Part shown: in pieces, positions 44,802 through 53,466 of the stretch | How the letters are laid out: every line of letters starts with the position of its first letter | Numbering within the stretch: position 1 is the stretch's first letter | Source: an uncultured Flaviramulus sp. | GTDB lineage: Bacteria; Bacteroidota; Bacteroidia; Flavobacteriales; Flavobacteriaceae | Direction: 5' to 3' | Assembly (NCBI GenBank): GCA_947495125.1 | Contig: CANLXL010000001.1 | Location: forward strand, 620,001-684,000 | DNA: 64,000 bases | Translations under genes and position numbers: made by a program | The notes under the pieces: model-generated | Database searches by the model: none | Told to the model about the DNA's origin: nothing | What the model saw: the letters and a program-made list of their open reading frames with translations, nothing else

Positions 44802-47800
44802 TGACCTGAAATATTATTGGTAAAGAAAAAAGCACATTCACCGTTTTCCCTTTTTGCTTCCCTGGAATCATTTTTGGCAGGGTATTTATAACCCTAATGG
44901 CTTCAGCTTCTAAATCCGGATGTGGCCCTCTCGATTTGATACCTGTTATAGTACCTTCCTTATTTATTTTAAAAATGACATTGATTCGCTGCCTCCCTTT
45001 TAACCCTATTCTTCGAGCCAATTTGGTTTTGAAATTTTTGTTGACGTGCTTTTTGATCGCATCAGAGGTGCATGTCATTAATTCTTCTCGATTCAGCGAG
45101 CCTTCACAACCGGGAAAGATCGGTATTTGTTCAACTACGGAAAACGGCACATCAGTAATCGGAGGTTGATAACCTACAACGGTCACTTCGTTTAACAGCT
45201 GGGTATCATCCTCAACTTCAAAAATAATGGGTAGAGAATAAGGCACAGTAACCACTTTACCATCTTGTATCCCCGGTTTCATTTTTGGCAGCAATGAAAT
45301 GACTCGAATGGCTTCTTCTTCTAAAGCCGGATGGGGGGCTCTTGATCGGATTCCTGTTATAGCCCCCTCTTTATTTATTTTAAAGATCACATTGACACGC
45401 TGTCTTCCACTTAATCCATGTTGGCTGGCAATTTTCGTGTTAAAATTTTTGATGACGAAATTGGTGATATTTTCACTCATGCAATCCTTCTTTTCGATAT
45501 TACCTTGCAAATCTTCACAACCCGGGTAAATTGGAACTTCCTCAACAACCGCAAATGGAACCACAGATTCGTTAGATATCTCATCTGGATCCGCAACCTG
45601 AAATATTATTGGCAACGAATAAGGCACCGATACACTCTTTCCTCTATGCTTTCCCGGAATCATTTTAGGTAAGGTTTTAATCACGCGTATCGCCTCGGCT
45701 TCCAAAGCAGGGTGTGGCCCCCTGGATTTAACTCCCATAATATGACCTTCTTTATCTATTTTAAAAATAACGTTTATACGTTGTCTTCCTTTGAGGTCAA
45801 GTTTTTTGGCCAGTTTCGTATTAAAGTTTTTATTGACATGTTTTTTGATATGATCTGAAATACATGTTTTCTGTTCTGAGCTTGGTAGATCTTCACAACC
45901 CGGATAAATTGGGACTTGATCTATTACTGAAAACGGGACATCAATGTCATTATTGTCAAGAGCATTGTCCGTTACAAGTCGTTCTTCAATTTTATCGACA
46001 ATGGTTTGATTTAATAAAGCATCGTCTTGAATTTGGAATATAATTGGCAAGGAATATGGTACTTCAACTTGTTTTCCTTTATGCTTTCCGGGTATCATCT
46101 TTGGTAATGAATTAACCACGCGAATCGCTTCAGCTTCTAAATCCGGATGAGAAGCTCTGGATCGTACACCAACAACATCTCCATTTTTATCTATTTTGAA
46201 AATGACATAAATCCGTTGTCTCCCTATAACTCCCAATTTTACACCAATCTCGGTATTAAAGCTTTTAACGATGTGTTCTGTTATTTTTTCTGTTGTACAT
46301 TGTTTTTGTTTCCCCTTTGTTAAACCCTCACAGCCCGGAAAAACGGGAACTTGATCTATGACATCGTACCCCACGTCTATAACCGTTTCGTTTAGCATTA
46401 ATGCTTTAGAATCATCGCGTTTATTTGCAGATGAGAACTCATTAGGTTGATAAAAAACTTTGATCCCCGATCCTTTAACATCTGTCATTTTGAGCATAAC
46501 GAAAAAGACATCCTTAAACAATAAAGCTTTCTTTTTCCCTAATTCTATCTCTTCTTCTGAAGTTAAATTATTTAAATCATTAACTACAAGTTTTAAAATA
46601 CCATCAAAAGTATTATTTTCCCAATTTTCCTTAGCTTCATCGGTCTTTTTCCATTCAAGGTATCCGGCATAATTCTGATCGGGATCAGTGGTTAATTTAA
46701 TGCCTTTAGTCTTATATCTCTTTAAATTTTCTTTACTAAATATTAGATTCCTGTAGTAATCTTCTCTGGACAGTATATACGATGCTCCTTCATTAACAAA
46801 TGCTTTGGCTATAGTTAAAAAATCCGCCCCATTTGCTTTCATTTGTTCGTATTCCTTTCTGAATTTTTCCTTTAACTCGTCATCAGACAAATCCCCCAAT
46901 TCTGTTACGGACTGATTGGCTCTATTTTGTCCTACTTCCTCTTGCGCTCCGGTCGATGTATATATGAGCATCCCAAAAACCAAAGGAATTAGCAGCGCAT
47001 ACTTAAATAAATGAATTTGTCTTGATTTTGATCTTGATAACATAACGATTCGTTTTTTGATTAATGATTGATTAAAAAATGTATTGATGAATGATATATT
47101 TTTAGTTTCGAAAACCTGTGCCAATAAATCTTGATAATAGGTTTCTTTATCTTGATGTTTTAAAGCATTGGCATCGGCTATAAATTCGTGAAGCGTCGCC
47201 AGTCTGCGTTGGTACATATACACCAAAGGATTAAACCAAAACAACACGCGCAATACTTCGAAAAACAACAGATCTATAGTGTGTTTTTGCTCTGTGTGAA
47301 TCAGTTCATGTTTTAAAATAGTGTCTTTGTCTTCAGTTTTAATATATTCTCCCAGAAAGATATAGTGGAAAAAAGAAAACGCAGCACTACTGTTTAATAG
47401 TTCAACGAGTACCACATTCCCGATAGACTGTTTTGGGTTTTTGACGATTAAGATTAGAATCTTAACCACTTTTAGAAGGAACAGGCAAAGGGCTACAAAA
47501 ACACCTGAATAAAAAATAATTTCTAAAGTTGAAAGTGGGTTGTTTTCTATAATAACGGGGTCTAAAATGATGCTCTTATTAGGACTCACCCCGGTCTGTC
47601 CTAGTATGATTTCCGGCAATGAAACAATATAATCCTGAGGCACAACATCTTTAAAACGATCAACTTTTATAAATGGTAATATCAAAGATAAAACGGCCGT
47701 TGCTAAAAGGTAAATTCTATTCCAATTAAAGAAGGTTTCCTTTTTTAAAAATAAATCATAAACCAACAAGAAGAAGAGCTGAAAGGCTATCGTTTGTATT

Positions 47801-47814
47801 ATATAATGTGCCAT
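44794..47814 (-). CDS. M56 (BlaR1-like) sensor metallopeptidase with four TonB_C-like repeats
   Basis: 1006 residues, far longer than BlaR1/MecR1 (about 600). Residues 1-125 hold three hydrophobic helices; the zinc site is HELIH at 169-173 with Glu210 in LHEFIAD; another helix lies near 268-285. After a 190-residue linker come four homologous segments at about 478-596, 618-740, 748-868 and 886-1006. Each has VPxYPGCE, a second Cys about a dozen residues on, a helix, GRQRINVIFKI, PHPxLEAEAIRV, LPKMIPG and PYSLPIIF. This is the TonB C-terminal fold as found in flavobacterial M56 proteins. It follows a BlaI gene by 2 bases and overlaps a TPR gene. Confidence 0.93.
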   Translation of the reverse strand: MAHYIIQTIAFQLFFLLVYDLFLKKETFFNWNRIYLLATAVLSLILPFIKVDRFKDVVPQDYIVSLPEIILGQTGVSPNKSIILDPVIIENNPLSTLEIIFYSGVFVALCLFLLKVVKILILIVKNPKQSIGNVVLVELLNSSAAFSFFHYIFLGEYIKTEDKDTILKHELIHTEQKHTIDLLFFEVLRVLFWFNPLVYMYQRRLATLHEFIADANALKHQDKETYYQDLLAQVFETKNISFINTFFNQSLIKKRIVMLSRSKSRQIHLFKYALLIPLVFGMLIYTSTGAQEEVGQNRANQSVTELGDLSDDELKEKFRKEYEQMKANGADFLTIAKAFVNEGASYILSREDYYRNLIFSKENLKRYKTKGIKLTTDPDQNYAGYLEWKKTDEAKENWENNTFDGILKLVVNDLNNLTSEEEIELGKKKALLFKDVFFVMLKMTDVKGSGIKVFYQPNEFSSANKRDDSKALMLNETVIDVGYDVIDQVPVFPGCEGLTKGKQKQCTTEKITEHIVKSFNTEIGVKLGVIGRQRIYVIFKIDKNGDVVGVRSRASHPDLEAEAIRVVNSLPKMIPGKHKGKQVEVPYSLPIIFQIQDDALLNQTIVDKIEERLVTDNALDNNDIDVPFSVIDQVPIYPGCEDLPSSEQKTCISDHIKKHVNKNFNTKLAKKLDLKGRQRINVIFKIDKEGHIMGVKSRGPHPALEAEAIRVIKTLPKMIPGKHRGKSVSVPYSLPIIFQVADPDEISNESVVPFAVVEEVPIYPGCEDLQGNIEKKDCMSENITNFVIKNFNTKIASQHGLSGRQRVNVIFKINKEGAITGIRSRAPHPALEEEAIRVISLLPKMKPGIQDGKVVTVPYSLPIIFEVEDDTQLLNEVTVVGYQPPITDVPFSVVEQIPIFPGCEGSLNREELMTCTSDAIKKHVNKNFKTKLARRIGLKGRQRINVIFKINKEGTITGIKSRGPHPDLEAEAIRVINTLPKMIPGKQKGKTVNVLFSLPIIFQVSD
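44797..46380 (-). repeat. Four tandem TonB_C-like coding repeats
   Basis: Four copies of a roughly 360-base coding unit, approximate bounds 46030-46380, 45594-45960, 45210-45570 and 44797-45155, with linkers of different length between them. The LPKM-containing core recurs near 46090, 45653, 45273 and 44863. Copies 2 and 4 look most alike at the protein level (HIKKHVNKNF against AIKKHVNKNF), which suggests stepwise duplication. Such repeats can cause assembly collapse or recombination. Confidence 0.85.
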
Positions 47815-47816
47815 GA

Positions 47817-48176
47817 CTATTCTTTTTTGTTAATCTCCTTTAAAACAGATTCTAACTCGTTTAAACTGATATCATTCTTTTTCATAAAAAAGGATACCAT
47901 GCTTTTAAAGGAGCCTTGAAAATAATTATCGACTAACTTATTAATGGATTGATTACTATACTCCTGCTGTGGCACAATGGGGAAATACACATGCCCTTTA
48001 CCCTGCTTTTCGTAATCTACAAACCCTTTACTCTCTAAAATCCGAACAATTGTTGATACGGTATTATAGGCCGGTTTAGGCTCCGGATATTGCTCTATTA
48101 TCGCTTTAACATTGGCCTTTTTAAGTTGCCAAAGTATTTGCATGATCTCTTCTTCTGCTTTAGTAAGTTGCTTCAT
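47817..48176 (-). CDS. BlaI/MecI/CopY family transcriptional repressor
   Basis: 119 residues; paralogue of the repressor at 3507-3872. The winged helix starts LTKAEEEIMQILWQL, with NTVSTIVRILESKGF as recognition helix and wing; the C-terminal half is helical. The recognition helix differs from the first paralogue (TTVATLLKRM), in line with a different operator half-site. The Asn-Phe cleavage site of staphylococcal BlaI appears as VSFF. It is two bases upstream of the M56 sensor gene and behind a three-site operator. Confidence 0.94.
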   Translation of the reverse strand: MKQLTKAEEEIMQILWQLKKANVKAIIEQYPEPKPAYNTVSTIVRILESKGFVDYEKQGKGHVYFPIVPQQEYSNQSINKLVDNYFQGSFKSMVSFFMKKNDISLNELESVLKEINKKE

Positions 48177-48198
48177 CTTATCACTGTTTTATCCATTC

Positions 48199-48258
48199 AA
48201 CTAAATTATTAGTTGAACAAATATAACTAAAAAATTAGTTTAAACTAATTTTTTAGTT
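48199..48258 (-). promoter_or_regulatory. Three-copy operator of the second BlaI/M56 operon
   Basis: Three 16-base sites of the form AACTAA-N4-TTAGTT precede the repressor gene: 48199-48214, 48225-48240 and 48243-48258. A -7-like box (TATATTTG on the minus strand, 48218-48225) lies between the first two, so the nearest site would cover the transcript start and the other two the -33 region. The half-site differs from the TCTACA/TGTAGA sites of the first BlaI operon, so cross-regulation looks unlikely. The symmetry is seen directly; the role is inferred. Confidence 0.82.
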
Positions 48259-48315
48259 AACAAATGTAACAAGCCCACTGCTTTTGCGTCTTATTAAATA
48301 GAATTAACTCTACAT

Positions 48316-48831
48316 ATGGATATTATTTTAATTATTGTTGCTGCCCTATTTATGATACTGGGGATTATCGGTAGTTTTTTACCCGTGCTTCCCGGACCGT
48401 TAACCAGCTGGATAGGCTTACTTATATTACACCTTACCAATGCCGTTCCAATGGATTCGTCGTTCCTAATTATTACGGCAATTATTACGGCAATTATTGC
48501 CATATTAATATGGATTCTGGACTATATCATTCCGGCTATCGGCACGAAACGGTTTGGAGGCACTAAATATGGCATGATTGGAACCTCTTTGGGCTTGATT
48601 ATTGGGCTTTTAAGCCCTATTCCCGGAGGTATTATTATTGGCCCCTTCGTTGGTGCCCTTATAGGTGAACTTATTAATAAGAGTGACTCCAAAACGGCTT
48701 TTAGAGCCGCTTTTGGTTCTTTTATTGGGTTTCTTACCTCAACTTTTATAAAGTTTATTGTTGCGGTAATTTACTTTGGACTCTTTCTTGGTATTTTATG
48801 GGATTATAAAGACACTATATTTACGTTTTAA
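48316..48831 (+). CDS. DUF456 domain membrane protein
   Basis: 171 residues. Several hydrophobic helices with many Gly and Pro, and the DUF456 patterns IIGSFLPVLPGPLTSWIGLL, ILDYIIPAIGTKRFGGTKYG and PIPGGIIIGPFVGALIGEL. The family is widespread and of unknown function. It is transcribed divergently from the second BlaI operon. Confidence 0.92.
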   Translation: MDIILIIVAALFMILGIIGSFLPVLPGPLTSWIGLLILHLTNAVPMDSSFLIITAIITAIIAILIWILDYIIPAIGTKRFGGTKYGMIGTSLGLIIGLLSPIPGGIIIGPFVGALIGELINKSDSKTAFRAAFGSFIGFLTSTFIKFIVAVIYFGLFLGILWDYKDTIFTF

Positions 48832-49124
48832 GACGTTCACAGCCGTTGAAAAATGAAAGTTTATATAAAAGTAAAGCCCGGAGGGTCTCTCAGGTCCTCC
48901 GGGCTTGTGTAAATTGCTATTATCAACAAAAAAATTGAGGGATTAATTAATTTGAAGTGTTGATATCTCAAATATAAGAATTCATTTAGTCTTCAAACTG
49001 CGGGAAACCCGTAACACCTTTACGGGTTAAATGTAGAATTCAAGTATACCACTGGTTTTGAGGGTCTAAAAAAAACGAAAAAAGTCAAAAATTAACATTT
49101 GTTAATAGTAATGCTCGCTTTTTA
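48832..49124. other. Intergenic region with two hairpins
   Basis: About 290 bases between two convergent genes. It holds the GC-rich stem at 48874-48906 and a second stem, AACCCGTA/TACGGGTT at 49006-49013 and 49021-49028. TTAACATTTGTTAA at 49092-49105 is a further palindrome next to the response-regulator stop. No coding sequence was seen. Confidence 0.55.
48874..48906. terminator. GC-rich bidirectional terminator hairpin
   Basis: AAGCCCGGAGG and CCTCCGGGCTT form a perfect 11-base stem with an 11-base loop. It is far more GC-rich than its surroundings and lies between convergent genes. The minus-strand tail TTTACTTTTATA is moderately U-rich; the plus-strand tail is weak. Confidence 0.7.
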
Positions 49125-49799
49125 CTATACAAAACCCTCTTTTCGGGCATTCTTTATTAAAGTTTCGTCCTGCCCGTCTTCTACCGAAAACAGATCTCGA
49201 AGTTGTTTCTTTCGCTTTTCAACAGCACTTAAAGAAATATCCAAATGCGCAGCTAGATTTTTTGTTTTTACGCCTTGAGATAACAAATGCAATATTTTTC
49301 TATTTTTCTCATCAATTACAATGTCACTTGTTATGGTTTTTCTTATATGACTATTTACGGTACCACTGTAAAACGGCGGGTTATTAAGTACAGCTTGAAA
49401 GGCACTTGCCAACTCGCTTGATGTAAGGTCACTTTTTATAAGGAAGCCCTCCGGGTCTATAGTTTTAATAATGTTATGAATTCTAAACGATTCATTAAAC
49501 ATGGTTAATACAACGATTTTTGCATTGGGCAGTATCTTACGGGCATATTCGGCCAGGTCTTCCCCGGAACTCATGAGTCCATCGGAAGAAGGCGGTAAAC
49601 TAATATCGACAAATAGTACATCATAGGGTAGTCCTTTTTCAACAGACTTATCCATATAAGCCAAAGCTTCATCACAATTATTAGCGATATCTATAAATAG
49701 CTCCTGCGAATCTTTTTTGGTAAAAAGCAGGGTGTTTTGGTAGCCTTCAATAATCATAGGGTGATCGTCGATCATTAATATTTTAATCGTCTCTGTCAT
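49125..49799 (-). CDS. LuxR/NarL-type response regulator
   Basis: 224 residues. The receiver domain has MIDDHPMIIEGY (acidic pocket), phospho-acceptor Asp in LFVDISLPP, VLTMF, and Lys in LIKSDLTS. The C-terminal helix-turn-helix is recognisable as LHLLSQGVKTKNLAAHLDISLSAVEKRKKQLRDLF. The insert SSDGLMSSGEDL after the phospho-Asp is typical of flavobacterial members. It is 27 bases after the histidine kinase gene and forms a two-component pair with it. Confidence 0.94.
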   Translation of the reverse strand: MTETIKILMIDDHPMIIEGYQNTLLFTKKDSQELFIDIANNCDEALAYMDKSVEKGLPYDVLFVDISLPPSSDGLMSSGEDLAEYARKILPNAKIVVLTMFNESFRIHNIIKTIDPEGFLIKSDLTSSELASAFQAVLNNPPFYSGTVNSHIRKTITSDIVIDEKNRKILHLLSQGVKTKNLAAHLDISLSAVEKRKKQLRDLFSVEDGQDETLIKNARKEGFV

Positions 49800-49826
49800 G
49801 GTTTATTAATTGGTTGGTTCATTCAT

Positions 49827-51659
49827 TTAAGTCGTATTAACCTTAATAACTATTGTCGTCCCCTTATTTTTTTCAGAGTTTATAGAGAGATCGCCCTTAA
49901 TCTCACTAACCCTGGATTTAATATTTTTTATACCAATACCGGTCTTCGCTTTATTGACATCGAACCCGGAACCATCATCGCTAATGGTTAAACAAAATAC
50001 GCTATTTTTTATATCAAAGCTAATCTTAACCAGTTTAGCCTGAGCGTGTTTATAAATATTCTGCAGTGTTTCCTGTATTATTCTATAAATATGAATCTTC
50101 GTTTTATTGGACGCTTCTTCCCAATTGATATCATCATTATGCTGTAATTCGTATTTTAACTTATAAGCTTTCGTTTGGTTCTCCACAAGAGTTTTTATAA
50201 TATCCAGAAATCCGGAACCTGAAACAAAATCGGTATTCAACTCGTGAGACACCTTTCTAATATCATCTTCTATAATTTTAAGCTCTGCAATATATTGGCC
50301 TCTTGTATTTATGGCCTCCGTACTATTCGCCATATTAAGGCTATCCAAGCTTAAACGTGTCCCAAATAGGCGTCCTAAGACCCCATCGTGTAACTCTTCG
50401 GAAATTCTTTTTTTCTCTACAGTTCTGGCTTCTTCAATATTATCATTTTGGGTAAGCATAAGATTATAGATCTCTTCGTTGGTTTCCTGTTGCTGTTGAA
50501 TAAATTTTAACTCTTTGTTTTTATTTCTTTGATTAATGATAACATAGATTAGAAATGAAGCTAGAATGATCACCGCTGAGATTATTAACAACCAAGTTCG
50601 CTCTCTTGACAACTGAATATTTTCTTGTTCCTTTTGATTCGTTTCAAAACGAATTCTGGCAAATTTGTTACGCTTTGATCTTTCACTTTTTTGAATACTA
50701 TCGTTAAGTTTAATATAGTCTTTTAAATGTTTAACGGCCAAACTACCTTGCTCTATATTTGACAGTAATAGCAGTGATTTTAATAAATCGTCGTTATTAT
50801 ACTGTTCGGAAATTTTTTTCGCCCGATAAGCATAATATTTAGCAGAATCTTTGTCATTTTTATCATTATAATACTCTGCCAAATGTTGGTGAATTATTAT
50901 CGAATTATAACTATCATTTATACTATCACAGATTCTTAAAGCATCTAGATAGAGCTTAGGTAGTTCTTCATGTTTTTTAGACAGAAATAAGGTATGTGCA
51001 TAATTTCCAAGAGCTAGTACATGAACAACGGGGTAATTCTTAATTAGTTTTTCATTTGAAAAAATCTCTTTAAACTTTTCTATAGCCAAATCGTATTGAC
51101 CGGAATTCTTATAAACATATCCCAAATTGTTTTGAGACAAACCTATGCTTTTTATAAAATCTCCATTTAAATTTTCTTTTAATTTGAGTGCCTGATTATG
51201 ATACTTTACAGATTCATCAAATTGTCCAAGCTCGTTAAAAACGATTCCCAAATTATTATAAAGAATTGCCTTATATAAATTGACATTGTTATTTTCGTCT
51301 AAGCCTTCTAATATAGTTAGCGATTCAATTGATGTCACCTCACTACCAGTATAATCCTTATCATAAGTCTGGCACACGGCTATTCCATATAAGGCTATGG
51401 CTAATTCATATTTATGATTATAGTTTCGATAAACTTTTTCTGATTTTTGTAAATAAAAATAAGCACTATCACTTAATAAGGAGTTTCTATAAAGTTCACC
51501 TATTTTAAAATGCTGATTAGCAATAAAAACTGGGTCATTTAGCTTATATGCCGATAAAACGTTTTGAATGGAATCAATTTTATATAAGTTTTCATGTATT
51601 TGTGAATGTAACTCACAAAACCAAATCCCAACAATAATAAAAAGAAATCTATACTTCAA
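49827..51659 (-). CDS. TPR-containing sensor histidine kinase (NarX/HPK7 type)
   Basis: 610 residues. The start is TTG at 51659 (an in-frame stop lies shortly upstream), followed by a signal peptide ending near LHSQ. Residues 30-330 are TPR-like helix pairs, for example YNNLGIVFNELGQFDESVKYHNQALKL; a transmembrane helix follows near residues 355-373, then the HisKA_3 dimerisation helix with EELHDGVLGRLFG and the HATPase domain with NIYKHAQAKLVKISF and SDDGSGFDVN. The TPR part should be periplasmic. The stimulus is unknown. It is cotranscribed with the response regulator downstream. Confidence 0.93.
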   Translation of the reverse strand: MKYRFLFIIVGIWFCELHSQIHENLYKIDSIQNVLSAYKLNDPVFIANQHFKIGELYRNSLLSDSAYFYLQKSEKVYRNYNHKYELAIALYGIAVCQTYDKDYTGSEVTSIESLTILEGLDENNNVNLYKAILYNNLGIVFNELGQFDESVKYHNQALKLKENLNGDFIKSIGLSQNNLGYVYKNSGQYDLAIEKFKEIFSNEKLIKNYPVVHVLALGNYAHTLFLSKKHEELPKLYLDALRICDSINDSYNSIIIHQHLAEYYNDKNDKDSAKYYAYRAKKISEQYNNDDLLKSLLLLSNIEQGSLAVKHLKDYIKLNDSIQKSERSKRNKFARIRFETNQKEQENIQLSRERTWLLIISAVIILASFLIYVIINQRNKNKELKFIQQQQETNEEIYNLMLTQNDNIEEARTVEKKRISEELHDGVLGRLFGTRLSLDSLNMANSTEAINTRGQYIAELKIIEDDIRKVSHELNTDFVSGSGFLDIIKTLVENQTKAYKLKYELQHNDDINWEEASNKTKIHIYRIIQETLQNIYKHAQAKLVKISFDIKNSVFCLTISDDGSGFDVNKAKTGIGIKNIKSRVSEIKGDLSINSEKNKGTTIVIKVNTT

Positions 51660-51743
51660 TACAAAAGGTATTATCTAAACTTTATACTCAAATGTATTTA
51701 TAATTTTTCAATTTTTTACTAATCCATTTAAACAAAAAAAAAC

Positions 51744-51763
51744 CCTCTACTCATTCGTAGAGG
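51744..51763 (-). terminator. Strong intrinsic terminator of the small lipoprotein gene
   Basis: CCTCTAC and GTAGAGG form a 7-base stem with a 6-base loop, followed on the minus strand by nearly ten consecutive T. It lies 27 bases after the stop of the 48-codon lipoprotein gene and separates it from the histidine kinase gene. Confidence 0.9.
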
Positions 51764-51789
51764 ATTCTCCATTATTAATGCTAATTAAA

Positions 51790-51936
51790 TTAGCCTTGAC
51801 CTTGACCTCCGGTATAAGGAACTGTCCTAGGTTCTGGAGCTGTTAACACATCATCCTCTCCTAAATCTTGTTTAGTACAAGAAGCTAATGTTGCTAAAAA
51901 TACGGTTGCAATTAAGGTAATTTTTAGGGCTTTCAT
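51790..51936 (-). CDS. Small lipoprotein of unknown function
   Basis: 48 codons, ATG at 51936 to TAA at 51790. The first 20 residues are a lipoprotein signal, with the hydrophobic run LIATVFLATLASC and Cys20. The mature 28 residues are acidic then Pro/Gly-rich, ending YTGGQGQG. A strong terminator directly downstream supports a separate transcript. It lies upstream of a two-component pair on the same strand and could be an envelope partner or a target of it. No family recognised. Confidence 0.78.
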   Translation of the reverse strand: MKALKITLIATVFLATLASCTKQDLGEDDVLTAPEPRTVPYTGGQGQG

Positions 51937-52296
51937 AATTTTCGATTTTAAGGTTACTATTATTTTTCTCTATTTATTTAAATACATAAACTGTAACTGG
52001 AATTTTGAAATCAAAATCTCAGTTGAGGGAAAAATGGAATAATTAACTTTAAAATCGAGCGCATAAAAAAGCACACGGATTTTCTTTTATAAAATTGAGG
52101 GATTTGACATTACTGTCAATAAATGGATTAATTTATCTTATTCGAACTAAGGGAAATGTTTGGGGCGCTCGCTAAGAGGTAGCAAAGTAGGTTAAAGTGT
52201 CGTCTATATTAAAATATAATCGACAAAGTGTACTATTTTATCGATAAAGCGTTGTTTCGTCAATGAATTTTTAACTAATTCTGGAAAAAGCACTAT
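51937..52296. other. Gene-free interval, about 360 bases
   Basis: Contains the likely promoter of the small lipoprotein gene and the 3' side of the LacI regulator gene. AAAATTGAGGGATT at 52091-52104 is an exact copy of 48931-48944, on the other side of the two-component genes. No coding sequence was seen. Confidence 0.4.
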
Positions 52297-53297
52297 AATG
52301 TTGACTTGCTTTTAACAACGCTGGTTTTAACTATTTTGGTCTTAGGATCGCTATCATCAGACATATTTTTCAATCTATTAATTAGTAGTTGTGCTGCATT
52401 GGCTCCAATAACTTTAGCATGTTGCCTGATCGTGGTTAACTTCGGAATGGAATGAATGGCAACCGATTGACTGGAAAACCCTACTACCGAAATATCCTTT
52501 GGTACTTTAAGTCCAAAACTTAAGGCTGTATTAATCGCAATGACTCCTGAAGAACTATCGGCAGCGATAACACCATCGATGTTCTTATTTTTCTTAAAAA
52601 GGCCTTTTATCTTTTGTGGGGCATCTTTTAACTTACTGATGCTTAAAACCGTAGGTTTATGATCTACACTCTCCAAAATAGCCTTGTTATAACCACGCTC
52701 TCTTAATTTACCGACACTTAACCCATCGATATTAGAAATAAAGGCGATATGCTTTCTATTTTCATCAATTAGGCTTTTGGTAGCTCTGTAGGTCGCATCA
52801 AAATCGTCTACGATCACCTTATCGCACATCACATCATGAGCCACGCGATCAAACATCACTATCGGTAATCCCTGGCTCATTGTTTTCTTAAAATGCTCAA
52901 TTTCGTTTTTCATTTGAGTTTCTTCAGCAACACATAAAATAAATCCATCTACACTACCGTTAGCCAGTAATTGTAAACTTTCCTTTTCCTTTTCTAAAGA
53001 CTCGTTAGAGATACAGGTAATAATATTATAACCATGCAAGGTTGCCTCTCGTTCTATACCGAATAGAACTTTAGCCAAAAAATGATTGAGAATATCCGGA
53101 ATAATAACACCAATGGTATTGGTTTTATTTTGCTTTAAACTCAGCGCTACCTTATTAGGCTTATAATTGTATAACTCGGCCAGTTCTTTAACGCGTTTAA
53201 TGGTTTCCTGACCAATTTCTTCGCTGTTATTTAAAGCTTTAGAGACTGTAGAAATTGAGACATTGAGCTCTTTTGCAAGTTGTTTTAAGGTCACCAT
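52293..53297 (-). CDS. LacI family transcriptional regulator
   Basis: 334 residues from the ATG at 53297, where the family start MVTLKQLAKELNVSISTVSKALN begins; a start 27 bases upstream adds nine unrelated residues. The helix-turn-helix and hinge (YKPNKVALSL) are followed by a periplasmic-binding-protein-like effector domain with TIGVIIPDI, IVMFDR and VVGFSS. It lies at the downstream end of the SusC/SusD locus on the same strand and likely controls it in response to a small ligand. Upstream, AATGCAA (53323-53329) and TTGCATT (53403-53409) form a wide inverted pair around GTAAATTTAC (53387-53396), possible operator elements. Confidence 0.93.
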   Translation of the reverse strand: MVTLKQLAKELNVSISTVSKALNNSEEIGQETIKRVKELAELYNYKPNKVALSLKQNKTNTIGVIIPDILNHFLAKVLFGIEREATLHGYNIITCISNESLEKEKESLQLLANGSVDGFILCVAEETQMKNEIEHFKKTMSQGLPIVMFDRVAHDVMCDKVIVDDFDATYRATKSLIDENRKHIAFISNIDGLSVGKLRERGYNKAILESVDHKPTVLSISKLKDAPQKIKGLFKKNKNIDGVIAADSSSGVIAINTALSFGLKVPKDISVVGFSSQSVAIHSIPKLTTIRQHAKVIGANAAQLLINRLKNMSDDSDPKTKIVKTSVVKSKSTL

Positions 53298-53466
53298 ACG
53301 AATTAACACGTGAGTTTTAAGCAATGCAATTTACAAAATTCCATTCTTAAAATACCTGAACTAAAAATAAGTTTAAATATTAGAATGTAAATTTACAATA
53401 TGTTGCATTTTGGGTTTCAAAATTTGCGCCTAAAACAGTTTGATATTATTATGATGGCATAAAAAG

